Shown piece by piece: positions 1 to 7,268 of a stretch of 20,189 bases of DNA. The translations under genes were made by a program, and so were the position numbers. The notes under the pieces are model-generated. The model saw nothing but the letters and a program-made list of their open reading frames with translations, was not told where the DNA came from and searched no databases. Origin of the DNA: Desulfurococcaceae archaeon (lineage in GTDB: Archaea > Thermoproteota > Thermoprotei_A > Sulfolobales > Desulfurococcaceae); the NCBI GenBank assembly GCA_023269765.1, contig JAGDWH010000003.1:1-20189 (forward strand), written 5' to 3'. Every line of letters starts with the position of its first letter. The first letter of the stretch is position 1.

Positions 1-55
1 GTAGGACGCCGCCCTGACGAGGCGGAGGTCCGGGGTTCAAATCCCCGCGGGCCCA
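1..55 (+). tRNA. tRNA-Val (GAC), 3' part, cut by window start
   Basis: This is the 3' two thirds of a tRNA. The anticodon stem is CCGCC (9-13) pairing with GGCGG (21-25) around the loop CTGACGA, giving anticodon GAC (16-18), which reads the valine codon GUC. The T arm is CGGGG (31-35) / TTCAAAT / CCCCG (43-47), the 3' acceptor strand is CGGGCCC (48-54) and the discriminator is A55. CCA is not encoded. No intron is visible in the anticodon loop. The 5' acceptor strand and most of the D arm lie outside the window. Confidence 0.93.
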
Positions 56-98
56 TGAACTACTGAAAAGCAGGTGCTGGGTCTCCGAGGCGTTTAGT

Positions 99-2285
99 GT
101 GCCGCTTCAGAGAATAGCGCTTCGTGCCGAGGAACTAGAACGCGAGGAAAGCCTACCCGGTATTGTAAAAATCAATAGCAAGATCATGGAGAGGTTTGGA
201 ATCGCGGAAGGGGATTTAGTACTTATTGAAGGCGAGCGCGAGACAGCTGCAATAGCGCTACGCGAAGAAAACTTGGAGCTTGAAGTAATTAAAATGAGCA
301 AGTTGACAATGAAAAATGCTAGAGTAGATGTTGGAGACGTGGTATACGTTGAGAGGGCTGAGCGAAGGTATGCTAAGCTAGTAAAGCTTGCACCACTAAA
401 CTTCTATGCACCTATAGACACGTCTGTTATTGCGAAAATCAAGAATAGCCTGCTCATGTACCCCGTTCATGAGGGCGACGAAGTATCCATATCAATTGAA
501 GGCTTTAAAGTGCCGTTTAGAGTAGTGTCAATAAAGCCTCGAGGACCAGCAATAATCACGGAGGAAACAGAGCTCGTAATATTCGACGAACCTGTTGGCG
601 AAATACCTAAAGTCACGTTTGAAGACATTGGCGGGTTAAAGCCTGTAATTGAAAAAATCCGCGACATCGTAGAACTGCCACTAAAGTATAGTAAGCTATT
701 TAACAGACTTGGAATCGAGACACCGAAGGGAATACTACTATACGGGCCACCAGGCTGCGGTAAAACCCTCCTAGCAAAAGCACTTGCAAACGAACTCAAC
801 GCATACTTCATTGTCGTAAATGGACCCGAGATTATGAGCAAGTTCTATGGCGAGTCTGAGCAAAAGCTAAGAGAAATCTTCAAAACAGCAAAGAGAAAAG
901 CCAAGAAGTCCCCTGCCATAATATTTATTGACGAAATAGACGCTATAGCCCCGAAGCGCGATGAAGTCTTTGGCGAGGTAGAAAAGAGGGTCGTTGCACA
1001 GTTACTTGCACTAATGGACGGCCTCGAGAGCAGGGGAAATGTAATAGTCATCGCAGCTACGAACAGGCCGAACGCGTTAGATCCCGCTCTTAGGAGACCT
1101 GGGAGGTTCGACATCGAAATAGAGATACCAATGCCAGATAAGAAGGCAAGGCTTGAAATACTGCAAGTCCACACGAAGCGCTTGAGAGAGCTTGGAATGC
1201 TCTCTCCTGACGTAGACTTGGAAAAGCTCGCTGAAATAACCCATGGCTTTACGGGAGCAGACCTCGCAGCACTAGTAAAAGAGGCCGTTCTCAGAAGCGT
1301 AAAAAAGGCGGTAATAGGGGCTGGAGCAAAAACTCAAGAAGAACTCTTCTCCCTTGTCAAAGTAACCATGGAAGACTTCCTCTCAGCGTTCAAAGATATT
1401 ATTCCCAGTGGATTAAGAGAAATTTTCATTGAAACCCCCGAAGTGAAGTGGAGTGATATAGGAGGATTAGACGAAGTCAAGCAAGTACTCAACGAGAACA
1501 TAGTATACCCACTGAGGTATCCCGAAGTATACGAGAAGTATAACATTAAGCCACCTAGAGGAGTGCTGCTATATGGGCCACCTGGTTGTGGAAAAACCCT
1601 CTTAGCAAAGGCAGTCGCAACTGAGAGTGGTGCAAACTTCATAGCAGTTAGAGGGCCCGAGATTCTCAGTAAGTGGGTTGGTGAATCCGAGAAGGCCTTG
1701 AGAGAGATATTCAAGAAAGCGCGCCAGCACGCACCTGCCGTGGTCTTCTTTGACGAAATAGATGCTATTGCTCAAATCAGAGGCTACGGAACAGACTCGG
1801 GTGTTTCAGAGAGAATTGTTGCCCAATTAATAACAGAGATGGATGGAATTAGAGACTTAAGTGGCGTTGTAGTCTTGGCAGCTACAAACAGGCCTGACCT
1901 CGTTGACCCCGCGCTTCTGAGGCCTGGTAGATTTGATAAGCTAATATATGTTCCACCACCAGACTACAAAGCCAGGCTCGAAATATTGAAGATATACACA
2001 AGATACTTGCCACTAGCACGCAACGTAGACTTGAGGGAGATCGCCCAGAAAACTGAAAACTACACAGGTGCTGATCTCGAAGCACTCGTAAGAGAAGCAC
2101 TAATGCTTGCACTAAGAGAGGGAGGCTTCAACTCTATACTCGTCGAAGCTCGGCACTTCGCCAAGGCACTTGAAATTGTAAAGCCCAGCCTGAGCGAAGA
2201 CATGCTGAAATTCTACAAAGAGTGGGGAGAGAAGTTCAAGAAGAGTCTTCAAAGCCTGGGCATTAAGTCCACTGTTTACACGTAA
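99..2285 (+). CDS. Cdc48/VAT-type AAA+ ATPase (p97 homologue)
   Basis: This is a hexameric ATP-driven unfoldase of the Cdc48/VAT/p97 family; it unfolds proteins in the cytosol and can feed the proteasome. The 728 residues have the family's usual length and order: an N domain (about 5-170, double-psi barrel then CDC48 domain 2) and two AAA modules. D1 has Walker A GPPGCGKT at 216-223 and Walker B IIFIDEID at about 275-282; D2 has Walker A at 493-500 and Walker B VVFFDEID at 548-555. Both modules keep the second-region-of-homology ATNRP signature and arginine fingers (RRPGRFD, LRPGRFD). The last three residues, V-Y-T, fit the HbYX proteasome-docking motif. The GTG start follows GAGG (87-90); no in-frame ATG lies nearby upstream. 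The gene sits 43 bases after the tRNA and about 12 bases before the next gene. Confidence 0.95.
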   Translation: MPLQRIALRAEELEREESLPGIVKINSKIMERFGIAEGDLVLIEGERETAAIALREENLELEVIKMSKLTMKNARVDVGDVVYVERAERRYAKLVKLAPLNFYAPIDTSVIAKIKNSLLMYPVHEGDEVSISIEGFKVPFRVVSIKPRGPAIITEETELVIFDEPVGEIPKVTFEDIGGLKPVIEKIRDIVELPLKYSKLFNRLGIETPKGILLYGPPGCGKTLLAKALANELNAYFIVVNGPEIMSKFYGESEQKLREIFKTAKRKAKKSPAIIFIDEIDAIAPKRDEVFGEVEKRVVAQLLALMDGLESRGNVIVIAATNRPNALDPALRRPGRFDIEIEIPMPDKKARLEILQVHTKRLRELGMLSPDVDLEKLAEITHGFTGADLAALVKEAVLRSVKKAVIGAGAKTQEELFSLVKVTMEDFLSAFKDIIPSGLREIFIETPEVKWSDIGGLDEVKQVLNENIVYPLRYPEVYEKYNIKPPRGVLLYGPPGCGKTLLAKAVATESGANFIAVRGPEILSKWVGESEKALREIFKKARQHAPAVVFFDEIDAIAQIRGYGTDSGVSERIVAQLITEMDGIRDLSGVVVLAATNRPDLVDPALLRPGRFDKLIYVPPPDYKARLEILKIYTRYLPLARNVDLREIAQKTENYTGADLEALVREALMLALREGGFNSILVEARHFAKALEIVKPSLSEDMLKFYKEWGEKFKKSLQSLGIKSTVYT

Positions 2286-2297
2286 TTTATCGAGTTG

Positions 2298-2555
2298 ATG
2301 AGCGTGAAGAACCAGGAGAGCTGGCATCGAATACCCCTTCCCAGGGCAATACTCGAAATAGTTGCAGCAAGACAGGAAGGCACTTTAGAGAGCAAACTGG
2401 AAGCCGCCTTAAAGAAGGAATATGGAATTGAAGTCTCGAAATCAGAGATATACAGGGCACTAGTTTTACTAGAACTGCAGGGGCTTGTTTACGTAGAAGC
2501 TGCTGGAAGAGAGTTCATAATTCGCCCAACACCGCAACTCTACCAAAGCCGCTAA
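2298..2555 (+). CDS. Small winged-helix-like protein
   Basis: An 85-residue protein with the predicted alternation of a winged helix: helix about 14-22, helix about 26-41, recognition-like helix about 44-59 (SKSEIYRALVLLELQGLV), then a beta wing YVEAAGREFIIRP. It probably binds nucleic acid or mediates a protein contact, but its function is unknown to me. It lies 12 bases after cdc48 and is probably cotranscribed with it; fen1 follows after a promoter-containing gap. ATG 2298 is chosen; TTG 2295 directly before it is an equally possible start. It has no cysteines, signal peptide or membrane segment. Confidence 0.75.
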   Translation: MSVKNQESWHRIPLPRAILEIVAARQEGTLESKLEAALKKEYGIEVSKSEIYRALVLLELQGLVYVEAAGREFIIRPTPQLYQSR

Positions 2556-2566
2556 ACTGCCCCACT

Positions 2567-2588
2567 AGAGCTCTTTAAAGAGGGCTCT
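2567..2588 (+). terminator. Inverted repeat after the cdc48 operon, weak terminator candidate
   Basis: AGAGC (2567-2571) pairs with GCTCT (2584-2588), enclosing the self-complementary TCTTTAAAGA. The element lies just after the stop of the winged-helix gene and before the fen1 promoter. Archaeal termination normally depends on T-tracts, and no long T-tract follows, so its role is uncertain. Confidence 0.3.
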
Positions 2589-2623
2589 AAGCTCCAAGTT
2601 GAGGGAAAAGCCGCTACTATGTC

Positions 2624-2631
2624 GTTATAAG
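2624..2631 (+). promoter_or_regulatory. TATA box of fen1
   Basis: GTTATAAG lies 33-40 bases upstream of the GTG start of fen1. A start of transcription about 25 bases downstream would give a leader of roughly 10-15 bases. This suggests that fen1 has its own promoter besides any read-through from cdc48. Confidence 0.5.
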
Positions 2632-2663
2632 ACTGCACTACTATACCCACTCACGGGGCATTT

Positions 2664-3722
2664 GTGGGAGTGAATCTAAGAGATTTAATACCAGACAACA
2701 TCAGGACAGTAATAGAGGACTTGAGAGTTCTTCGAGGCAAGGTAATTTCAATAGACGCCTACAATGCACTTTACCAGTTTTTGGCCGCGATTAGACAACC
2801 CGATGGAACGCCCTTAATGGATAGTCAGGGAAGGATTACTAGCCACTTAAGCGGCTTGTTTTACCGCACTATAAACATAGTTGAGAGCGGTATTAAGCCC
2901 GTCTACGTCTTTGACGGAAAGCCCCCTGAGCTTAAGGCTAAAGAAATTGAAAGGCGGCGAGCAATAAAGGAAGAAGCCAGTAAGAAATACGAAGAAGCAA
3001 TAGCCATGGGAGATCTCGAAGCAGCCAGAAGATATGCTGCTATGGCTGCAAAACTAACCGATGACATGGTTAACGAGGCTAAGAGGCTCCTCGAAGCCAT
3101 GGGCATACCACTAGTTCAAGCACCGGCTGAGGGAGAGGCGCAGGCAGCCTATATGGTGAAAGTAGGTGACGCCTATGCCTCGGCTTCGCAAGACTACGAC
3201 AGCCTGGTCTTCGGCTCACCTAGGCTCATTAGAAACCTGACTATAAGTGGTAAGAGAAAGCTTCCACGAAGAGACGAGTACATCGAGATACGCCCCGAGC
3301 TCATAGAACTCGATAAGTTGTTAAAGACTCTTGGCATAACTTACGAGACTTTAGTAGACATAGCTATACTCGTAGGAACAGACTATAACCCAGATGGCTT
3401 TGAGGGTATAGGACCCAAGAAAGCCTACCAGTTAATCAAGGCCTATGGTAGCTTAGAACGCATACCAAAAGCGCTCTTGAAGTCGCCTATAGAAGTCGAC
3501 GTTATCTCTATAAAGAAGTACTTTATGAACCCGCCAGTTACGCGAAACTATAAGCTTGAGTGGCGCGAACCCGATGAAAAGCTCATTAGCGAGATACTAG
3601 TCAAAGAGCACGACTTCAGCGCAGATAGAGTTCAGAATGCCATCGAGAGGCTCAAGAAGGCATATAGAGAGCACCTTAAGGGCGAGCAGGCAGGACTTGC
3701 TAAGTGGTTTGTTAAAAAGTAG
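2664..3722 (+). CDS. fen: Flap endonuclease 1 (FEN1)
   Basis: A structure-specific 5' nuclease that removes flaps during Okazaki-fragment maturation and base-excision repair. At 352 residues it has normal archaeal FEN1 length. The N-terminal MGVNLRDLI matches the family and fixes the GTG start, because Gly2 must become the N terminus. Catalytic acids are visible: D31 (ISIDAYN), D84 (VFDGKPP), the acidic pair in PAEGEAQAAY, the two Asp of SQDYDSLVFG and the Asp of VGTDYNPDG. The helix-hairpin-helix (GIGPKKAYQLI) follows. The C terminus carries a canonical PCNA-interacting box, QAGLAKWF (about 343-350). It follows cdc48 and the winged-helix gene and has its own TATA box. Confidence 0.97.
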   Translation: MGVNLRDLIPDNIRTVIEDLRVLRGKVISIDAYNALYQFLAAIRQPDGTPLMDSQGRITSHLSGLFYRTINIVESGIKPVYVFDGKPPELKAKEIERRRAIKEEASKKYEEAIAMGDLEAARRYAAMAAKLTDDMVNEAKRLLEAMGIPLVQAPAEGEAQAAYMVKVGDAYASASQDYDSLVFGSPRLIRNLTISGKRKLPRRDEYIEIRPELIELDKLLKTLGITYETLVDIAILVGTDYNPDGFEGIGPKKAYQLIKAYGSLERIPKALLKSPIEVDVISIKKYFMNPPVTRNYKLEWREPDEKLISEILVKEHDFSADRVQNAIERLKKAYREHLKGEQAGLAKWFVKK

Positions 3723-3736
3723 CGCAGTGACTGAGC

Positions 3737-4435
3737 TCATAACTCAGTACTATCTAGCTCTCTAGTAAACTGCCAGCCATATTCACCAATGAGCGGTACG
3801 AAAACACACTCAATACCCCACTTCCTGTAGATAGCTCCTCCTCGCTTTTCAATAATGAGAAGCCTTTGTGCGTACAAGTCGCCGACTGGTATGACCATCT
3901 TGCCGCCTTCTGCTAGTTGGTCTAGGAGAGGTTTTGGCACGCTCGGCGCAGCGGCCGTAACTATGATTTTGTTAAATGGGGCCTTCTCCGGATAACCCAG
4001 AGTACCGTCTCCAATTATGACTGTTACATAATCTTTGTACCCGGCTCTTTCGAGGTTTTTGCGTGCAAATTCCGCTAGTTGAGGTATTCTCTCTATTGTG
4101 TAAACGTGTCCTTTTTTAGAAGGATCCTGCTTTGCGACTATCTCGGCAAGTACTGCTGCTTGGTAACCAGAGCCTGTTCCGACTTCGAGCACCACGTCTC
4201 CCGGCTCTGGATCCAGCTCCTCGGTCATTATTGCAACCATGTGTATAGCGCTAATGGTTTGCCCATATCCTATAGGTAGTGGAGTATCCATGTAGGCGTA
4301 GTTTCTCAAGTGATCTGGAACAAACAATTCGCGAGGCACTGTTAGCAGGGCTTTTATTACTCGTGGACTCCGCAAGTAGCCTGCAAGTACCAGGTATTCA
4401 ACGACCCTTCTGCGCTGCTCGTCAAAAGTTGTCAA
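3737..4435 (-). CDS. pcm: Protein-L-isoaspartate O-methyltransferase (Pcm)
   Basis: A SAM-dependent repair enzyme that methylates L-isoaspartyl residues in damaged proteins, which matters at high temperature. Family signatures are RVIKALLTVPRELFVP, TPLPIGYGQTISAIHMVAIMTE and the SAM-binding motif VLEVGTGSGYQAAVLAEI. The open frame runs upstream to 4663, but that extension is cysteine/tyrosine-rich, matches nothing in the family and overlaps the divergent DUF371 gene. I choose TTG at 4435, giving 232 residues, the normal length. Its upstream AAGTGGGG could serve as ribosome binding site, and TTTATTTTA lies 36 bases upstream (4471-4479). TTG is an unusual start; the next upstream ATG would be at 4528. 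The gene is tail-to-tail with fen1, 14 bases apart. Confidence 0.93.
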   Translation of the reverse strand: MTTFDEQRRRVVEYLVLAGYLRSPRVIKALLTVPRELFVPDHLRNYAYMDTPLPIGYGQTISAIHMVAIMTEELDPEPGDVVLEVGTGSGYQAAVLAEIVAKQDPSKKGHVYTIERIPQLAEFARKNLERAGYKDYVTVIIGDGTLGYPEKAPFNKIIVTAAAPSVPKPLLDQLAEGGKMVIPVGDLYAQRLLIIEKRGGAIYRKWGIECVFVPLIGEYGWQFTRELDSTEL

Positions 4436-4448
4436 TGAACGTGCCCCA

Positions 4449-4487
4449 CTTATTACAACTGCACAACTCCTAAAATAAACTGGTGGG
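4449..4487. promoter_or_regulatory. Divergent promoter region of pcm and the DUF371 gene
   Basis: On the - strand TTTATTTTA (4471-4479) is 36 bases before the pcm TTG. On the + strand TTATTA (4450-4455) is about 40 bases before the DUF371 ATG, and GGTGGG (4482-4487) is its ribosome binding site with 5 bases of spacing. The two promoters are interleaved within 57 bases. Confidence 0.45.
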
Positions 4488-4492
4488 CTTCT

Positions 4493-4963
4493 ATGCCAGT
4501 ACACGAAGTCGTCACGGCTAGGGGGCATCCCAACATTAAGGCTACTCACAAATCTACACTTGAAATAACTAAAGACCGCGAAGTGACACCAAGAGGAGAC
4601 TGTATAGTAGGTGTAGCAGCAGATAAAGCGCCTGTGGACTTTAGTGAGGAATTTAAGGCACACTTAAAGGATCACGATGCCTTGCTTATTGTGGTATTAG
4701 AGGCGAGAGATGTTAAAGACGTTGTGCTGGCACACGGGCACCCGGGTCTTCTACTCACGGATACTAGAAGGCTCATAATACGCAAAAGCACTTACATCGA
4801 GCCAGCAACAATAGGCATTAATGCCTCAAAGTCCTCAGCTGAGCTTAAAAGAGAGTTAGTCACCTTGCTAAAGAACTCTGAGACCGTGTTGATCGCTCAC
4901 TTATACGTTCTTAGGCTTGATGAGATCACATCTATATATGCCAGTTCCAGGCGAGTGCTCTAG
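4493..4963 (+). CDS. DUF371 family protein
   Basis: This 156-residue protein belongs to the archaeal DUF371 family, recognised from ARGHPNIKATHKSTLEITKD, TPRGDCIVGVAADKAP and the LAHGHPGLLLTDTRRLIIRKS region. Conserved His and Asp residues suggest a binding or catalytic site, but no activity is established to my knowledge. ATG 4493 is preceded by GGTGGG at good spacing. The gene diverges from pcm and its last 63 bases overlap, antisense, the 3' end of the Trm5-family gene. There are no membrane segments. Confidence 0.9.
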   Translation: MPVHEVVTARGHPNIKATHKSTLEITKDREVTPRGDCIVGVAADKAPVDFSEEFKAHLKDHDALLIVVLEARDVKDVVLAHGHPGLLLTDTRRLIIRKSTYIEPATIGINASKSSAELKRELVTLLKNSETVLIAHLYVLRLDEITSIYASSRRVL

Positions 4964-5941
4964 TACTTCTCTACACCCCATAACTACCCAGCCGCTGAGG
5001 GCTGCTGTTACTTTGGCTCTCGCTTCGTGCTCGCCCTTGGCAAGCACATAAAGGTTTAGTACTCCGTGGGGCTTTAGCAGCCTATTATATTCGTGAACAA
5101 ACGAGAGGCTTTCTGTTGGGTGATCCGCTATGATTCTGTCTACAGATTCTTGCCTGAGTACACTACTAAGCTCCACAGAGTCCATGTTTAGGGGGATGAT
5201 CGTGCCCTTTATCTTGCCTCTATTTAGTTCAATGTTTTCAAGCAGTAACTGGTATGCTACGGGGTTTAGGTCGTTTGCTATAACAAGGCTCAAGCTGCGC
5301 GCTGCTATGTGTATTGAGAAGCCTCCAATGCCGCAAAACATGTCAACAACTACTTCGCCGTCTTTCACGAGCTTTGAAACCCTGTAGTGCTCTTCTGCTA
5401 ACCTCGGGTTGAAGTAAACGTGCCCGAGCCTGGCCTTTAGTTTTATCCCATACTCCTTTGTAATAACGTCTCTTAATTCCTCCCCCCAAAGAAGCTCTAG
5501 GGTTGGGACTCGAAATGCGCTTGTAGTCTCTCTCTTAACCCATATGGCTCGAATTTTTGGATGTGCAAGTCTTATCTTTTCTACTACTTCGCTAATACTT
5601 CTTGAAATAAGCGCATTTTCGCGAATAATTACTACTTCTCCAACAATATCAAAAGAAGGCAAGTCCTCTACTTTAGTTAGCTTACGCTTAGGAGGACTAC
5701 ATTCCTTAATAGTGAAGCTTGCCTGGCCATTACACTTGCTAAAGATAGCCTTAAGTGCTTCCTCGTCGACTTCTCTGATAGGTATTAAGACCTCGTTATC
5801 TTGCTTAGTGATTTTGTGCTTTACGTCGAGGAGCCCGTGCTTCTTTAGGACATTTATTACGCACTCTGCGAATCTCTTTTCAATACTCACGCACTTGGGC
5901 ATAAATGCTACTTCCCATAGGTGTGCAGGCGCGAACTCCAT
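4901..5941 (-). CDS. Trm5/TYW2-family tRNA methyltransferase
   Basis: A class I SAM-dependent methyltransferase of the Trm5 family (COG2520). The best guess is m1G formation at tRNA position 37, which prevents +1 frameshifting and starts wyosine synthesis. In order there is a small N-terminal domain (about 15-85), the linker and catalytic region with AFRVPTLELLWGE (R144) and YFNPRLAEEHYRVS (E183/E184), and the SAM motif VVDMFCGIGGFSIHIA (from 198). The motif usually written N-L/P-P is here D273-H274-P275, which is unusual, so TYW2 or another Trm5-like activity is possible. ATG 5941 gives 346 residues and lies just downstream of a good TATA; ATG 5902 (M14) is an alternative. It converges with and overlaps the DUF371 gene and is divergent from NAD kinase. 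Confidence 0.88.
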   Translation of the reverse strand: MEFAPAHLWEVAFMPKCVSIEKRFAECVINVLKKHGLLDVKHKITKQDNEVLIPIREVDEEALKAIFSKCNGQASFTIKECSPPKRKLTKVEDLPSFDIVGEVVIIRENALISRSISEVVEKIRLAHPKIRAIWVKRETTSAFRVPTLELLWGEELRDVITKEYGIKLKARLGHVYFNPRLAEEHYRVSKLVKDGEVVVDMFCGIGGFSIHIAARSLSLVIANDLNPVAYQLLLENIELNRGKIKGTIIPLNMDSVELSSVLRQESVDRIIADHPTESLSFVHEYNRLLKPHGVLNLYVLAKGEHEARAKVTAALSGWVVMGCREVLEHSPGTGIYRCDLIKPKNV

Positions 5942-5969
5942 TAGCCATTTTTATTAACAGTCAACACGT

Positions 5970-5994
5970 ACTTTAATAATGCAAACACGTGTTT
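5970..5994. promoter_or_regulatory. Bidirectional TATA element plus palindrome between trm5-like gene and NAD kinase
   Basis: CTTTAATAA (5971-5979) reads as a TATA box in both directions. It lies about 30 bases from ATG 5941 (-) and 31 bases from ATG 6010 (+), so both mRNAs would be leaderless or nearly so. Between this TATA and the + start is a perfect 12-bp palindrome, AAACACGTGTTT (5983-5994). A related half, AACACGTA (5963-5970), lies 21 bases upstream of AACACGTG. This placement suits a repressor operator. Confidence 0.5.
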
Positions 5995-6009
5995 ACAGCG
6001 GCTGGGCGC

Positions 6010-6831
6010 ATGGTCTCTAGTGCTATTGTGGTTTATAAGCCTACTCAAGAGTGCATAGATCTTGTTAGGCCAGTACTTAAAGTGCTCAAGGAAAGTGGCA
6101 TCGAAGTATATGTTTGCTCGGTCGACGACTTGGTAGCTGTTGAGAACGGCAAGAAGTACGAGTTGATAATATCAATTGGCGGAGATGGAACATTCCTAAA
6201 ATCTACTCAGCTACTCGTAAAAAACTGGGATCAAATAATCTACCCCTATCCCTGTGGCAGGAGGAATTTTTACTATGAAAAGCCAGTAGCGCCAATTGAT
6301 GAATCGCTACGTAGAGTCTTGAGAGGCGAATACTTCATCGAAGAAATTCCGAGGTACATCCTCAGCCACGGCAATGGAGCTGTTTACTTCATAAATGATG
6401 TACTAGTTGTAAGCACCGATCTTGGCAAAACCGGGAAGCACGAAGTCGAGATAAGCCATGAAATGTTCAAAAGTAAGTACTTGCTTGAGGGGGACGGCGT
6501 CCTCGTTAGTACCTCCTATGGTTCGGCAGCTCACAACTTGTCAGCAGGGGGCCCACTCGTATTACCTTCACTCAGAGTTCTCGTGGTAAAGCACTTAAAC
6601 CCTATGTACGCTGGGTTTCCGCCACTAGTTCTGCCCGGCTCCTCTAGAATTTCCATAAGGGTTTTAAATGACCACGAGCTGTATGCTGACGGCTCCTTCG
6701 TGAGGATACTCAAAAAGCGCGAAGTCGCTACCATAGAGCCTAGCGAATTTGGCGTTAGAGTTGCTAGGTTTAGTACTGTGAGGGACTTTGTCTTAAAGGC
6801 CTTAGAGAGGAGGCACTTTCTTGCAGCCTAG
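6010..6831 (+). CDS. NAD kinase (ATP/polyphosphate-NAD kinase family)
   Basis: It phosphorylates NAD to NADP, supplying reducing cofactor for biosynthesis. The diagnostic GGDGT is at 57-61 (LIISIGGDGTFLKS), and the second signature LLEGDGVLVSTSYGSAAHNLSAGGPLVLPSL matches the family's substrate site, although the usual GSTAY is GSAAH here. FINDVLV stands where NE-V is typical. I choose ATG 6010 (273 residues), because GTG 5989 would lie inside a palindrome between the TATA box and the expected transcription start. The 3' end overlaps the Nob1-like gene by 11 bases and also contains that gene's ribosome binding site, so the two are translationally coupled. Confidence 0.92.
   Translation: MVSSAIVVYKPTQECIDLVRPVLKVLKESGIEVYVCSVDDLVAVENGKKYELIISIGGDGTFLKSTQLLVKNWDQIIYPYPCGRRNFYYEKPVAPIDESLRRVLRGEYFIEEIPRYILSHGNGAVYFINDVLVVSTDLGKTGKHEVEISHEMFKSKYLLEGDGVLVSTSYGSAAHNLSAGGPLVLPSLRVLVVKHLNPMYAGFPPLVLPGSSRISIRVLNDHELYADGSFVRILKKREVATIEPSEFGVRVARFSTVRDFVLKALERRHFLAA
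6805..6813 (+). promoter_or_regulatory. Strong ribosome binding site for the Nob1-like gene
   Basis: GAGAGGAGG lies inside the end of the NAD kinase gene, 7 bases before TTG 6821. It decides the unusual TTG start of the next gene. Confidence 0.7.
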
Positions 6832-7237
6832 AAGCAAAACGGCAGTAGTGCTCGATACGGGAGCTTTGCTGGCCAAGTACTATAGGCTGGTTCCGAGACA
6901 TTTAGTAGACCTCTTTACTACCAGCTACAACATTAGTGAGGTAATAGACCTCGAGAACAAGGAGGCGCTAAAAGAGGCGCTAGAACTAGGGTTGATAAGC
7001 GTAGTCAACCCCCATGGGCCTTATCTCGAAGAAGTGGAAAAATTGGCTAAGCAAACGGGTTCCATTCATAAGCTTTCAAAAACAGATCTAGCGGTTGCTG
7101 CACTTGCACTTCAATTAGTGAGTGCTGGACGCGAAGTGCTCGTAATAACAGATGATTACGATCTTCAAAGTCTATTGCTCTCGCTTGGAATAAAATTTAA
7201 GCCTCTTAGAACCCGCGGTATAAAAGAGGCTCCGTAG
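6821..7237 (+). CDS. Nob1-like PIN-domain ribonuclease without zinc ribbon
   Basis: A 138-residue PIN domain of the Nob1 type, the endonuclease that matures the 3' end of 16S rRNA. Acidic active-site residues are in place: D12 (VVLDTGALL), E40 (ISEVID), D89 (LSKTDLAVAALAL) and D111/D112/D114 (VITDDYDLQSLLLSLGI). The LSKTDLAVAALAL and VTDDYDLQ segments favour Nob1 over VapC toxins, and no antitoxin gene is adjacent. The usual C-terminal zinc ribbon is absent: no cysteine follows residue 114, and the frame stops cleanly. TTG 6821 is supported by the GAGAGGAGG site. It is coupled to NAD kinase. Confidence 0.8.
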   Translation: MQPRSKTAVVLDTGALLAKYYRLVPRHLVDLFTTSYNISEVIDLENKEALKEALELGLISVVNPHGPYLEEVEKLAKQTGSIHKLSKTDLAVAALALQLVSAGREVLVITDDYDLQSLLLSLGIKFKPLRTRGIKEAP

Positions 7238-7268
7238 ACTGCTTAGAATAGCGGCGCGTCTTTAAACG

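Noticed and set aside
4436..4663. N-terminal extension of Pcm to a 308-residue protein
   Set aside because: The extension has no family similarity that I can see, overlaps the divergent DUF371 gene and contains both promoters. TTG 4435 gives the usual family length.
5989..6009. GTG 5989 as NAD kinase start
   Set aside because: It lies inside the AAACACGTGTTT palindrome and upstream of the transcription start expected from the TATA box at 5971-5979. ATG 6010 fits better.
6821..7237. VapC toxin of a toxin-antitoxin pair
   Set aside because: No small antitoxin gene is adjacent, the gene is coupled to NAD kinase, and the LSKTDLAVAALAL/VITDDYDLQ signatures are Nob1-like.
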